Source of the DNA: RGIG4140 sp045614025
GTDB taxonomy: Bacteria > Pseudomonadota > Alphaproteobacteria > CAAHEQ01 > UBA3637
Length of the DNA: 62,872 bases
NCBI GenBank assembly: GCA_045614025.1
Contig: JAZLCE010000002.1
Coordinates: forward strand, 1 to 62,872
Direction: 5' to 3'
Below are positions 51,504-61,127 of the stretch, in pieces (position 1 is the stretch's first letter; the number at the start of each line of letters is the position of its first letter). Position numbers and translations under genes: made by a program. The notes below the pieces were generated by a model. It was not told the origin of the DNA and did not search any database. It saw only the letters and a list, made by a program, of their open reading frames with translations.

Positions 51504-51540
51504 GAATTATTTTTAATTTAACCGAATAAATTGAAAATAA

Positions 51541-51567
51541 AAAAAAGCGCTTAAAAGCGCTTTTTTG
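51541..51567. terminator. Bidirectional terminator, permease and tRNA-Glu
   Basis: AAAAAAGCGC/GCGCTTTTTT arms around a TTAAAA loop, between the permease stop and the 3' end of tRNA-Glu. Confidence 0.88.
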
Positions 51568-51571
51568 TTTT

Positions 51572-51646
51572 TGGCGACCCTAACGGGACTCGAACCCGTG
51601 TACCAACCTTGAGAGGGTTGTATCCTAACCACTAGATGATAGGGTC
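51572..51646 (-). tRNA. tRNA-Glu(CTC)
   Basis: A 75-nt tRNA: acceptor GACCCTA/TAGGGTC, D-arm ATCTAGTGGTTAGGAT, anticodon stem CAACC/GGTTG with loop CTCTCAA (anticodon CTC), GGGTTCGAGTCCC T-arm, discriminator G and encoded CCA. Confidence 0.94.
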
Positions 51647-51774
51647 TTGATTGAAAAATATCTAACATATTTTTGGTTAAATTGCAATTAAAAACAATAA
51701 AAAAATCGCTATTATTATTGGCTGAATTAAATTTATAGAATTCAAGAACGTATTGATTTAATGCCAAAATAAAA

Positions 51775-51802
51775 AAACAACCCGAAAATTTCGGGTTGTT
51801 TT
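51775..51802 (-). terminator. rne terminator
   Basis: AAACAACCCGAAA/TTTCGGGTTGTTT stem (13 bp) with A and T tracts, 19 bases after the rne stop. Confidence 0.9.
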
Positions 51803-51820
51803 AAAAGTTTTTATAAAAGA

Positions 51821-54154
51821 TTATTGGTTAACTAATTTATTCCACCAACCTTTTTTTCTTTCACCAGTTAAATCAGTTTTTGTTTCTGATTCTGGTTCTT
51901 GAGTTGGATTTTTAGGAGCTTCAACATCTTTTTTTTCAGATTTTGGATTTGTTCTTTTTTTAGATGTTTGTGGTTTATCCTCTTTTTTTAAGACTGGAGT
52001 TTCTTTTTCTTTTTTAGGAGCTGATTTTGATTCACCATTATCTTTATTTTCTTTAGGCGTTTTTTGTTCTAGTTTATTCTCTTTTTTAGGGGTCTTTTTT
52101 TTGCCTTTAGATGTCGACTTTTGCTTTTGCTCTTTAGCATCTATATTATTTTCAGGTAAAGATGTTTTTGTTTCTGGTTTTTCTTCAGCTTTAAATTCAG
52201 AAAAGTCTTTTTGTTCAACAACAGTGAATTTTTCTTCAGTGTTGAGCTGTTGATTTTCCATTTCTTCTGCAGCTTGACGTTGTTTCATACGAGCAAGCAT
52301 ACGTTTTTCTTTGCGTCTTTTCCGCCATTCGCTGCGACGTTTATTTTTGTTTTTCTTCTCAGAGGTTGTTTCTGCCTGTTCAACAACTTCAGGTTCTTTT
52401 ACTTCTTTTTGAATAGGTTCAACTGGTTGTTGTTTTTTGTGTTCTTTATCAAGTGGTACACGCAAGAAATCTTGTTTCTTCTTTTCTTTTTGTTCATAAC
52501 GAGCAGATGCATGTAAATTTACATGTAAACGTTCACCATCTTCACGGATTCTTTCCAATTTATAATCAGAAGAGCGTAATAATGTTTCATCAGGAATGAT
52601 TTGAATGTTGACATTATATTTTGTTTCCAAAGCAACTAAATGAGATCTTTTCACATTTAAAAGATATGTGGCAACATTTTGAGGTAAAGAAATTAAAAGC
52701 TTATTGCTGCTGTTTTTAAAGGCGGCTTCTTCCAAAATATGCAAGGCATGCATAGCGCAAGATTCAACAGAACGAATAACGCCTTTTCCACCACAGTGGA
52801 CACATGGTTGATAGCTGCTTTCTAAAAAGCTTGAGTGTAAGCGTTGTCTAGACATTTCAACTAATCCAAAGCCAGACATTTTGCCAACTTGGATGCGAGC
52901 TCTATCTTTTTTCAATGCTTCTTTTAACCGGCGTTCAACCGCTGCATTGTTTTTAGCTTCTTCCATGTCGATAAAGTCAATAACAATAAGCCCCGCCATA
53001 TCGCGCAAGCGTAATTGTCTTGCAAGTTCATCGCATGTTTCAAGATTTGTTCTTAAAGCAGTTTCTTCAATATCATGTTCTTTTGTTGCTCTGCCAGAGT
53101 TAACATCAACAGCAACCAAAGCTTCTGTTTGATCAATAACCAAGTAACCGCCTGATTTAAGTTGAACAATATTGTTATGGATGCTTTCAAGCTGTTGTTC
53201 AATTTGATGAGCAACAAAAATAGGTTCCGCACCTTTATATTGTTTAATTTTTTTAGCTTGAGCAGGCATTAACATTTTCATAAATTCTTTAGCTGATTTG
53301 AAAACAGCTTCGCCTTCTACCCAAATTTCTTCAATATCTGGAGTGAAAACATCTCTTAATGAACGTTTAACAATATCTCCTTCTTCGTGAATCAATTTTG
53401 GTGCTAAAGATTCAAGGGTTTCTTCTCTGATTTTCATCCATGTTTTAATTAAGTAATCATAATCACGTTTGATTTCAGTTTTTGTTTTTCCTTGGCCCGC
53501 TGTTCTGATAATAACACTCATGCCTTCAGGGATTGAAAATTTATCAATAATTGTTCGTAAAGCTTTTCTATCTTTTACATTGGTGATTTTTCTTGAAATA
53601 CCACCACCTTTGCCGTTATTTGGCATTAAAACGCTAAAGCGTCCTGCAAGTGATAAATAAGTTGTAAGCGCGGCGCCTTTGTTTCCACGTTCTTCTTTTA
53701 CAACTTGAACAAGCATCACTTGACCTTGACGGATCACTTCTTGAATTTTATATTTTTTAATAAAAGAAGGATAAACTCTTGTCCGAACGTCATTTTCTGT
53801 TTCAGAAACAACTTCAACATCAGAAGTATTTTCATTTTCCTCTGTTGGTTCAACTTCATCTTCTGCTGCTTTTTTAAGCATTGCTTTTAATGCTTCTCTA
53901 TCAGCAACAGGAATTTGATAATAATCAGGGTGAATTTCACTGAAAGCTAAAAATCCATGACGATTTCCACCATAATCAACGAAAGCAGCTTGCAATGATG
54001 GTTCAACACGAACAACTTTTGCTAAATAAATATTTCCTTTAATTTGTTTTTTTGTGGAAGTATCAACATCTAATTCCTCCACTCTTGAGTTTTCTGACAC
54101 AACAACACGGGTTTCTTCGGGATGTGTCGCATCGATAAGCATCTTTTTTGACAT
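51821..54154 (-). CDS. rne: Ribonuclease E
   Basis: A 777-residue endoribonuclease. The S1-like domain (VRVEPSLQAAFVDYGGNRHGFL), RNase H-like and DNase I-like core (VDVNSGRATKE, DFIDMEEAKNN) and the zinc-link CVHCGGKG (near 425) followed by RSVESCAMHAL are present to about residue 540. The last ~230 residues are a low-complexity Lys/Glu/Pro/Ser tail, the usual degradosome scaffold. The catalytic aspartates in VDVNSG and VIDFIDM are kept. Initiates mRNA decay and rRNA/tRNA processing. Confidence 0.96.
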   Translation of the reverse strand: MSKKMLIDATHPEETRVVVSENSRVEELDVDTSTKKQIKGNIYLAKVVRVEPSLQAAFVDYGGNRHGFLAFSEIHPDYYQIPVADREALKAMLKKAAEDEVEPTEENENTSDVEVVSETENDVRTRVYPSFIKKYKIQEVIRQGQVMLVQVVKEERGNKGAALTTYLSLAGRFSVLMPNNGKGGGISRKITNVKDRKALRTIIDKFSIPEGMSVIIRTAGQGKTKTEIKRDYDYLIKTWMKIREETLESLAPKLIHEEGDIVKRSLRDVFTPDIEEIWVEGEAVFKSAKEFMKMLMPAQAKKIKQYKGAEPIFVAHQIEQQLESIHNNIVQLKSGGYLVIDQTEALVAVDVNSGRATKEHDIEETALRTNLETCDELARQLRLRDMAGLIVIDFIDMEEAKNNAAVERRLKEALKKDRARIQVGKMSGFGLVEMSRQRLHSSFLESSYQPCVHCGGKGVIRSVESCAMHALHILEEAAFKNSSNKLLISLPQNVATYLLNVKRSHLVALETKYNVNIQIIPDETLLRSSDYKLERIREDGERLHVNLHASARYEQKEKKKQDFLRVPLDKEHKKQQPVEPIQKEVKEPEVVEQAETTSEKKNKNKRRSEWRKRRKEKRMLARMKQRQAAEEMENQQLNTEEKFTVVEQKDFSEFKAEEKPETKTSLPENNIDAKEQKQKSTSKGKKKTPKKENKLEQKTPKENKDNGESKSAPKKEKETPVLKKEDKPQTSKKRTNPKSEKKDVEAPKNPTQEPESETKTDLTGERKKGWWNKLVNQ

Positions 54155-54226
54155 AAAATAAATTCCTTTGATAATCTAAAATAACGCGCATTCTGTTTAA
54201 TAAAGAATGGCATTGTGGCAAAACAT

Positions 54227-54376
54227 AATCCGATGTCCATCAGATAAAAAACATTCTGAAAATAATTTGACGTTGTAAAAGCACTCATTGCTAACCCATC
54301 GGATTAAAAAAATAACTCTTGAGCAATCATTTTTGATTGCATTTTTCATTATATAGGTATAAAAGAAAATAAGCAA
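54227..54376 (-). promoter_or_regulatory. rne promoter and structured 5' leader
   Basis: Minus-strand TTGCTT (54371-54376) and perfect TATAAT (54348-54353) are 17 bases apart, predicting a ~185-nt leader. The leader contains a GCAATCA/TGATTGC hairpin and a 9-bp long-range pair, AATCCGATG/CATCGGATT (54227-54235 with 54297-54305). Long structured leaders are used by rne in other bacteria for feedback by RNase E itself. Confidence 0.55.
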
Positions 54377-54403
54377 GTTTTTTTATACAAAAAATAAGGT
54401 CAT

Positions 54404-55603
54404 ATGAAAATTAAAACGTTTTTATTCTTTGTTTTAAGTATATTATTTGTTGTGAGCAATGCATTTGCCACCACAGTTTCTGATGTGCGTCTTTCCACAT
54501 TTTCTAACGGAACGGGTAGAATTGTTGTTGAATCGGCGCAAAAAATTGACCCAAAAATTTTCACGCTTGAAAATCCAAAAAGATTGGTTTTGGATATTCC
54601 AAAGGCAAACATATCCTCATCTGTTTCAAAAAAAGATTTTAAAACAGGGCCAGTTGTTTCCAAAATTAGGTTTGGAAAGCCACAAAAAGATGTTTCTCGA
54701 ATCGTTGTGGATTTAGGTGAAAATATTTCAGAAAGTCATTTTACATTACCTCCAGAAAACAATAAAGGTATTTGGCGTTTTGTTTTGGATTTAAAACCAA
54801 GTAATCCAGTTAAAGGAAGTGGTTATCAAGCAACTGCATCTGCAAAGGTTTTATCAGATGCGTCAAATGTCCAAAAGCAAACAACGAAACCGTCCTTAAA
54901 AACTCAAAGCGGTTTATTGCCATTTGGTAAATCTAAAAAAGTGATTGTTTTAGATGCGGGGCATGGTGGGCAAGATCCAGGTGCTATTTCAAAAAATGGT
55001 CATTTTGAAAAAGATTTAACCCTTAAAATGGCTAAAGAAACCAAGACACTTTTGGAAAAAGCGGGGTATAAAGTTGTTTTAACAAGAGATCGAGATATTT
55101 TTATCACGCTTCGTGGAAGAGTTAAAAAAGCACATGAAGCAAAAGCAGATTTGTTTGTTTCAATTCATGCAGATAGTGCAAGAAACACCAAAGCAAGAGG
55201 TCTGTCAATCTACACAATTTCTGAAAAAGCATCTGATAAAGAAGCTGCAGCTTTAGCTGAACGCGAAAACAAATCCGATATTTTACTTGGGATGGATTTG
55301 GATGATTATCAACAAGAGGTGAGTTCTGTTTTGATTGATTTGGCAAAGCAAGATACAATGAAAGAGTCTCGTGTATATGCAGATTTAGTTGTTAAGGAAA
55401 TGCAAAGAACTGTTCAGTTATTGCCAAATGCTCATCGTTTTGCAGGATTTGCTGTTTTAAAATCGCCAAATATTCCATCAGTTTTGCTTGAAATGGGTTA
55501 TATGTCCAACCGCCATGAAGAACGTGAAATGCAAAAAGCGGCATATCGCAAAAAATTAGGGCAAGCATTGGTTCGCGCTGTGGATGCTTATTTCGGAAGA
55601 TAA
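54404..55603 (+). CDS. amiC: N-acetylmuramoyl-L-alanine amidase AmiC
   Basis: A 399-residue exported amidase that cleaves septal peptidoglycan. A signal peptide (FFVLSILFVVSNAFA) leads into an AMIN domain (SDVRLSTFSNGTGRIVVES, about 26-130), a linker, then the Amidase_3 domain with zinc ligands in VLDAGHGGQDPG (H194), the FEKDLTL glutamate (E208), and SIHADS (H263), and the C-terminal SVLLEMGYMSN catalytic glutamate. Divergent from rne. Confidence 0.94.
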   Translation: MKIKTFLFFVLSILFVVSNAFATTVSDVRLSTFSNGTGRIVVESAQKIDPKIFTLENPKRLVLDIPKANISSSVSKKDFKTGPVVSKIRFGKPQKDVSRIVVDLGENISESHFTLPPENNKGIWRFVLDLKPSNPVKGSGYQATASAKVLSDASNVQKQTTKPSLKTQSGLLPFGKSKKVIVLDAGHGGQDPGAISKNGHFEKDLTLKMAKETKTLLEKAGYKVVLTRDRDIFITLRGRVKKAHEAKADLFVSIHADSARNTKARGLSIYTISEKASDKEAAALAERENKSDILLGMDLDDYQQEVSSVLIDLAKQDTMKESRVYADLVVKEMQRTVQLLPNAHRFAGFAVLKSPNIPSVLLEMGYMSNRHEEREMQKAAYRKKLGQALVRAVDAYFGR

Positions 55604-55801
55604 CGCATAATTTTTGAAAAATAAAAACGACTGTTAAATTTTTTATCATAGAAAAACAGGAATCTCAAAATAGAAGCAAATGATAAATTAAGAAAGAATA
55701 ACAGAGGAAAAAAAGAACAGCAAGAGTAATCAAATTCATCTGTTACATCTTCATTGAGCGCGTGTAATATGGAGTGATAAATTAATAAAATTTCTGTTAA
55801 T
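55604..55801. other. Intergenic stretch, nothing recognised
   Basis: AT-rich sequence between amiC and the convergent pgm gene; no ORF, RNA or repeat could be supported. Confidence 0.4.
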
Positions 55802-55830
55802 AAAAAAGGCGGTTTTGAACCGCCTTTTTT
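55802..55830. terminator. Bidirectional terminator between amiC and pgm
   Basis: AAAAAAGGCGG/CCGCCTTTTTT stem around TTTTGAA, between convergent genes. Confidence 0.92.
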
Positions 55831-55845
55831 GATGCATATTTTCTC

Positions 55846-57474
55846 TTAAGTTATCACATTTGGAGCATCTTTTCCTGTATACTCCTTAATTTGCAAAATT
55901 TCATTTGCAGCAACAATAAAATCAGTTAAAGCTTCAGTCGCTGGTTTATCAAATTGAGTTTGATCATTTGTTTCAGAGGCATAATACATGCGAAGCGTTG
56001 CGCCGCTACTTCCTGTTCCAGATAAACGTGAGAAAATGCGACCATTTTCAAATTGAATAATATATCCTTGATTATTTGCATTGTCACCCGTAACAGGATC
56101 AATATAATCAAAAATGCTGGTTGAAATGACTTTATGACCACAAAAAGTTTGCCCAACCAAACTTTCAAGTTTTTCTTTAAGTGCACTCATCATTTTTTGA
56201 GTTGGTTCTAATTCAAGGCCTTCATAACTTTGCGTTGATGTGAAAACGCGTCCATATTTATGCCATAAATCATAATTTAATTCTTCAACTGATTTTCCCG
56301 TGATAGCAATGATATTAAGCCAGAATAAAATAGCCCAGATACCATCTTTTTCGCAAAGGTGAAATGATCCAGTTCCAAAACTTTCTTCCCCGCATAAAGA
56401 GATTTTTTTTGCATTTAAAAGTGAGCTGAAAAATTTCCATCCAGTTGGCGTTGCATAAACAGGTAACCCTTTTTTATCCATCACTTTGTCAACTGATGGG
56501 GCTGTTGGCATAGATCGTGCAACACCAAAGAAATGGTTTTTATAAAAGGGAATTTGTTGCATATATTCGGCAATGATTGCCAAGCTATCAGAAGGGGCAA
56601 CAAAAAACTTTTTTCCTAAAATCATATATCGATCACCGTCACCATCTGAAGCCGCCCCAAAATCAGGCGCATCGTCTTGATACATTTTATCAACAAAATG
56701 TTTTGCATATGTTAAATTTGGTTCTGGATGAAGTCCACCAAAATCAGGTAAAGGTGTTTTGTTTAACACAGTTCCTTCTTCAGCGCCTAAAAGTGTTTCA
56801 AAAATATAAGATGCGTAAGGACCTGTAACTGCATTTAAAGCGTCATAAGACATTTTAAATCCATTTTTAAAGAGATTTGATATGGCTTCAAAATCAAAAA
56901 TTTCTTGCATATAAGAAGCATAATCTCTAACAGAATCAACAACCTCAATAATTGTTGAACCAATAACTTGTTCGCCAATTTCTGAAAGCTTGATATCGCC
57001 AATGTCAGCCATCCAATAATGATCAATTATTTTGGTTTGTTCTGTTATTTTATCTGAAATATTTTGTGGGGCAGGGGCACCATCAGCAGTATCAAACTTA
57101 ATGCCAAAATCTCCATTTGGACCACCAGGATTATGGCTGGCTGATAAAATAATTCCACCAAAAGCTTTACGTTTAATAATCAAATGCGAAGTGGCTGGTG
57201 TTGATAAAATTCCATTTTGCCCGATGATTAATCGGCCAAATTGATTGGCAATAGCGATTTTAATAATTTTTTGAATAGCGATATTATTGAAATAACGCCC
57301 GTCACCACCGATGACAAGCGTTTTTCCTTCAAACCCTTCTAATGAATTGAAAATAGATTGAACAAAATTTTCAAGATAGTTTTCTTGCTTAACAATAGAA
57401 ATCTTTTTTCTTAACCCGCTTGTGCCACATATTTGATCGGCATAAGGCGAAGTTTTGATAGATTGAATGTTCAT
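55846..57474 (-). CDS. pgm: Phosphoglucomutase
   Basis: A 542-residue alpha-D-phosphohexomutase interconverting glucose-1- and glucose-6-phosphate, which feeds UDP-glucose and surface glycans. The N-terminal CGTSGLRKK, the phosphoserine loop SASHNPGGPNGDFGIKF (S~112), the metal loop SDGDGDR near 288, CGEESFG (near 370) and the phosphate-binding RLSGTGSSGAT are complete. Length equals that of rhizobial Pgm/ExoC. Probable support for the glycan genes in the window (inference). Confidence 0.95.
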   Translation of the reverse strand: MNIQSIKTSPYADQICGTSGLRKKISIVKQENYLENFVQSIFNSLEGFEGKTLVIGGDGRYFNNIAIQKIIKIAIANQFGRLIIGQNGILSTPATSHLIIKRKAFGGIILSASHNPGGPNGDFGIKFDTADGAPAPQNISDKITEQTKIIDHYWMADIGDIKLSEIGEQVIGSTIIEVVDSVRDYASYMQEIFDFEAISNLFKNGFKMSYDALNAVTGPYASYIFETLLGAEEGTVLNKTPLPDFGGLHPEPNLTYAKHFVDKMYQDDAPDFGAASDGDGDRYMILGKKFFVAPSDSLAIIAEYMQQIPFYKNHFFGVARSMPTAPSVDKVMDKKGLPVYATPTGWKFFSSLLNAKKISLCGEESFGTGSFHLCEKDGIWAILFWLNIIAITGKSVEELNYDLWHKYGRVFTSTQSYEGLELEPTQKMMSALKEKLESLVGQTFCGHKVISTSIFDYIDPVTGDNANNQGYIIQFENGRIFSRLSGTGSSGATLRMYYASETNDQTQFDKPATEALTDFIVAANEILQIKEYTGKDAPNVIT

Positions 57475-57504
57475 TTAGTCTCCTTGCAAAATGAAAAAAT
57501 GTTA

Positions 57505-58311
57505 TTAAACATTTATATCATTTGCAGGGGCTGTTTGCAAGTCTCTTTGAAAAATATTTTGAAGAACGTTAATGATTTCTTGGCGTCCACTCAAAGCAGA
57601 TGGAGAAGTATGCATATTCAAGCCATTTTCTTTTAAATCCATCATTGTCAATCCTTTTAAGAACAACTCTCTGTAAATCACACGATCAGAAACACCAGCA
57701 GATAATGTGTAATGAATGCGTCTTGAAAGAGCATTTAAAAGTGTTGTCATTAATTGAGAGTTTTTGCTCTTTGTGTATGTTAAACGATTGCGAACAATTA
57801 ACCAATGAAGAGGTGGTTTGCGTTCAATCATGCGTTGTTGACGGGTGGACCAAACTTTTTGTGAAAAGTGACTTGGACCTTTAATGCGTAATGAACCTGT
57901 ATCCACTTGAGCTAAAACATCAAGGTCAATTAAACTATCATTTAATGGTGTGATAAGCGTATCAGCTAAAACCATAGCTTCTTGAGAATAATCGTTGCTG
58001 CTTCCTGGTGTGTCAACAATAATGAAATCAGCAGTTTCTTTTGCCTTTTCAATTTGGCCACGGATCGTATAAATTTTTGCCATTTCATCTGTCCAATGTG
58101 TATGAACAGGCATTGGAATTGGAGTGCCCATGTTTTTTAAGAATTGTTCTCTATTTTCAAGGTAGTGAGTCAAAGAACCTTGTGGATAATCTAAGTCAAA
58201 AGAAACAACTTTTTTTCCAAGGCGCAATAAAGCAACAATAATATGCATGGCAAGGGTTGATTTTCCTGTGCCGCCCTTTTCATTTGCGAATACGATTACA
58301 TGAGCAGTCAT
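57505..58311 (-). CDS. mipZ: MipZ-like division-plane positioning ATPase
   Basis: A 268-residue ParA/MinD-type ATPase. The deviant Walker A NEKGGTGKST is at residues 9-18, Walker A' SFDLDYPQGSLTHYLENR matches the MipZ-specific block, and FIIVDTPGSSNDYS is Walker B. MipZ forms a gradient from the poles through ParB and blocks FtsZ assembly there; it is characteristic of alphaproteobacteria without MinCD. The ATG at 58311 follows GAGGAAAG; the TTG further upstream is not used. Confidence 0.93.
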   Translation of the reverse strand: MTAHVIVFANEKGGTGKSTLAMHIIVALLRLGKKVVSFDLDYPQGSLTHYLENREQFLKNMGTPIPMPVHTHWTDEMAKIYTIRGQIEKAKETADFIIVDTPGSSNDYSQEAMVLADTLITPLNDSLIDLDVLAQVDTGSLRIKGPSHFSQKVWSTRQQRMIERKPPLHWLIVRNRLTYTKSKNSQLMTTLLNALSRRIHYTLSAGVSDRVIYRELFLKGLTMMDLKENGLNMHTSPSALSGRQEIINVLQNIFQRDLQTAPANDINV

Positions 58312-58528
58312 TTTTTCTTTCCTCAAAATAAAGTGGACGAAATAAGCAATTGTTTATTAAAGTTAAAAAAAATGTTTTCCACAATAAAGAAAACAATCGC
58401 TTACAACAATTTTTTTCAAATTTTTGTTATAAATATCATAATTTTTATTAAAAGTCAACAAGGATATTGAAAAAAGAAATAACTTGTGATATGCACGAAA
58501 AAAAGAAGAAATAAGTTTTTGATAGCTT

Positions 58529-58559
58529 CTTGAATTTTAAATAAAACTGCTTATATATG
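58529..58559 (+). promoter_or_regulatory. RpoH-type heat-shock promoter of htpG
   Basis: CTTG (58529-58532), 17 bases, then CTTATATATG (58550-58559) fully matches the alphaproteobacterial heat-shock consensus CTTG-N17-CYTATNTNNG. The start codon is 25 bases downstream. The upstream part of this intergenic region (58312-58528) shows nothing else recognisable. Confidence 0.72.
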
Positions 58560-58584
58560 TATGTATCAGATGAAAGGAAAAAAA

Positions 58585-60441
58585 ATGACAGAAGAAAAAA
58601 TAGAATTTAAGGCTGAGGTTAGCAAGGTTTTAGATATTGTGATCCACTCTTTATATTCGAATAAAGAGATTTTTTTAAGAGAATTAATTTCAAATGCATC
58701 TGATGCTTCTGATAAGTTAAGATATGCCTTATTATTGCATCCAGAATTAGCTTCAAAAACTGGCGAATTTAAAATCGTTTTAACGCCTGATAAATTAAAT
58801 AAAACATTAACGATTGCCGATAATGGAATCGGCATGAATAAAGAAGATTTAATCAATCATTTGGGAACAATTGCAAGATCTGGTTCTGCTGAATTTATTA
58901 AATCATTAACAGGCGATAAACAAAAAGATATGGCCCTTATTGGTCAATTTGGTGTTGGGTTTTATTCTGCATTTATGGTTGCAGATAAAGTTACTGTTAA
59001 AACAAAAAAAGCAGGGGATGACAAAGGATATATTTGGGTATCATCTGGTGCGGAATCTTTCACAATTGAAGAAGATGATTCCCTGCCAATTGGAACAAGC
59101 ATTATTCTTTCATTAAAATCAGATGCTGAAGAGTTTTTAGAACCCATTCGTTTGCGCCATTTAGTGCGACAATATTCAGATCATATTTCAATTCCAATTA
59201 TTTTGAAAGAAGGTGCTAAAGAAGAAACAATTAACTCTGCAAGTGCTCTTTGGACACGTTCAAAATCAGAAATTACAACAGAACAATATAAAGATTTCTA
59301 TCAATCAGTTTCTCATGCCTTTGATGAGCCATGGATGACAATGCATTATAAAGCAGAAGGAACAATTGATTATACAGCATTATTATTTGTTCCAACAAAA
59401 CCGCCATTTAATCTTTTTCAACCTGACAGAAAATCAAATATTCAACTTTATGTGAATAGAGTTTTTATTTCAGATGATTTGCCAGAATTAATGCCATTTT
59501 TCTTAAGATTTATGACAGGTGTGATTGATACAAATGATTTGCCATTAAATGTATCAAGAGAAATGCTTCAAAAAACACCTGTGATGCAAAAAATTAAAAA
59601 AGGCATTGTTAAACGTATTTTAAATGAGCTTAAAAAACGATCTGAAGATAAAGAAGATTATAAAAAGTTTTGGGATTCATTTGGTATTGTTTTTAAAGAA
59701 GGATTGTATGAACCAATTGATGAAAGATTAGAGGTAGCAGATCTTTGTCGTTTTAATCAAACAAAAGGGGATGAATTAACAAGTTTTGATGAATATGTTT
59801 CTTCAATGAAAGAAGGACAAGAAAATATTTATTACTTGACTGGAACAAATATTGAAGCTTTAAAAAATAATCCACAGCTAGAAGGATTTGCAGCACGTGG
59901 AATAAATGTTTTATTGCTTACAGATCCTATTGATGAATTTTGGATTCAAACTTATACGGAACATAAAGGTAAAAAAATTGTTTCCGTTATGCATGCAGGA
60001 TCTGATATTGAAAAAATTAAATTAGAAAATGAACCAACAGAACAAACTTTAGATAAAAATAAAGAAAAAGAATTAATTAATCGTATTAAAGAAACGCTTA
60101 AAGAAAGCGTTAAAGATGTGCAAGCAACAGATCGATTAACTAAAAGTCCATTTGCTTTGATTACGCCTGTTGGAGTTATGAGTTTGAACCTTGAACGTTT
60201 AATGAAGGCGCATGGGCAACAAATTGCTATGAATAGTGATCGGATTTTGGAAATTAATCCGCGTCATGAAGTGATTCATAAATTGGCAGATATGTTGGAT
60301 AAAAAAGAGATGGATGATAAAATAAATGATGCTATTTTGGTTTTATTTGATCAAACATTAATTGCTGAAGGAGAACCACTTAAAGATCCGGCTGCATTTT
60401 CAAGAAGATTAACTTCATTTGTTTTAAGTGGTTTGGCTTAA
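58585..60441 (+). CDS. htpG: Chaperone HtpG (bacterial Hsp90)
   Basis: A 618-residue ATP-dependent chaperone. The GHKL ATPase motifs are intact: ELISNASDASDKLR (about 30-43), IADNGIGMNKEDL and GQFGVGFYSAFMVAD, with the catalytic glutamate in RELISN. Middle-domain VNRVFISDD and NVSREMLQ follow. The ATG at 58585 (MTEEKIEFKAEV) has an AAAGGA ribosome site and is the family start. Own heat-shock promoter and terminator. Confidence 0.96.
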   Translation: MTEEKIEFKAEVSKVLDIVIHSLYSNKEIFLRELISNASDASDKLRYALLLHPELASKTGEFKIVLTPDKLNKTLTIADNGIGMNKEDLINHLGTIARSGSAEFIKSLTGDKQKDMALIGQFGVGFYSAFMVADKVTVKTKKAGDDKGYIWVSSGAESFTIEEDDSLPIGTSIILSLKSDAEEFLEPIRLRHLVRQYSDHISIPIILKEGAKEETINSASALWTRSKSEITTEQYKDFYQSVSHAFDEPWMTMHYKAEGTIDYTALLFVPTKPPFNLFQPDRKSNIQLYVNRVFISDDLPELMPFFLRFMTGVIDTNDLPLNVSREMLQKTPVMQKIKKGIVKRILNELKKRSEDKEDYKKFWDSFGIVFKEGLYEPIDERLEVADLCRFNQTKGDELTSFDEYVSSMKEGQENIYYLTGTNIEALKNNPQLEGFAARGINVLLLTDPIDEFWIQTYTEHKGKKIVSVMHAGSDIEKIKLENEPTEQTLDKNKEKELINRIKETLKESVKDVQATDRLTKSPFALITPVGVMSLNLERLMKAHGQQIAMNSDRILEINPRHEVIHKLADMLDKKEMDDKINDAILVLFDQTLIAEGEPLKDPAAFSRRLTSFVLSGLA

Positions 60442-60446
60442 AAAAA

Positions 60447-60477
60447 AGAGGCGCTTTTTTACGCGCCTCTTTTTTTA
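60447..60477. terminator. Terminator between htpG and the invertase gene
   Basis: AGAGGCGC/GCGCCTCT stem with A and T tracts on both sides; serves convergent genes. Confidence 0.92.
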
Positions 60478-60481
60478 TATC

Positions 60482-61084
60482 TTAATTTAAATTTTCTCGT
60501 TTAAGAAAGTATCGAAGAGTTGTTCGTTCAACTTTAAACTCTTTTGCAATTTTGGTTTTTGAAACACCTTGTTCTAAAAGTTGTTTAATTTTATTTGCAT
60601 GGTCTGAAAGTTTTAATTTTTTATTTTTAGATGAAAAGGGACGTCCTAGTTTTTTTCCACTGGCTTTTAAGTTTTCTAAGGAAGCCTTTGTTCGTTCCGA
60701 TATAAGATTACGCTCAATTTCAGCAGAAACACCAAATGTAAAAGCAATAACTTTTGATTGTATATCGTCTCCTAATCTGTATTTTTCTTTGATTGTCCAA
60801 ATTTGGCATCCTTTATTTAAACAGTTTTCTAGAATTTTAAAAATTTCTAAAATCGATCGACCAAGACGAGATATTTCGCAAGAAATTAAAATATCGCCTG
60901 GTTTCATATTAGTAAGAACTTTAAAAAGTTTTCTTTGTGTTAAATGTTTTCTAGAAGAAATGGTTTCTTCCACCCATTGCTGAATGTCAATATTATTGTT
61001 TTTTGCAAATTTTTGTATTTCATGTTTTTGGTGAGAAACTGTTTGTTTTTCTGATGAAACACGAATATATCCGATAATAGCCAT
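60482..61084 (-). CDS. Mpi-like serine DNA invertase (recombinase copy 2)
   Basis: A 200-residue serine recombinase. The nucleophile is in GYIRVSSEKQ (S9), the active-site arginines in SRLGRS (near 72-77), the long E-helix GVSAEIERNLISERTKASL near 118-136, and a C-terminal helix-turn-helix (VSKTKIAKEFKVERTTLRYFL) binds DNA. Sequence style matches Mpi of Bacteroides, which inverts many promoters at once. Its start codon is 43 bases from the invertible segment at 61128, upstream of an autotransporter on the other strand; inversion of that segment, and of the one at 1558, is inferred. Confidence 0.93.
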   Translation of the reverse strand: MAIIGYIRVSSEKQTVSHQKHEIQKFAKNNNIDIQQWVEETISSRKHLTQRKLFKVLTNMKPGDILISCEISRLGRSILEIFKILENCLNKGCQIWTIKEKYRLGDDIQSKVIAFTFGVSAEIERNLISERTKASLENLKASGKKLGRPFSSKNKKLKLSDHANKIKQLLEQGVSKTKIAKEFKVERTTLRYFLKRENLN

Positions 61085-61127
61085 AAAAAACTCCTTTGAT
61101 AAATTTAAATGAACTGTGATTTATTTT

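Noticed and set aside
54404..54716. Alternative frames inside amiC and other long genes
   Set aside because: Out-of-frame shadows with no ribosome site, no homology and atypical composition.
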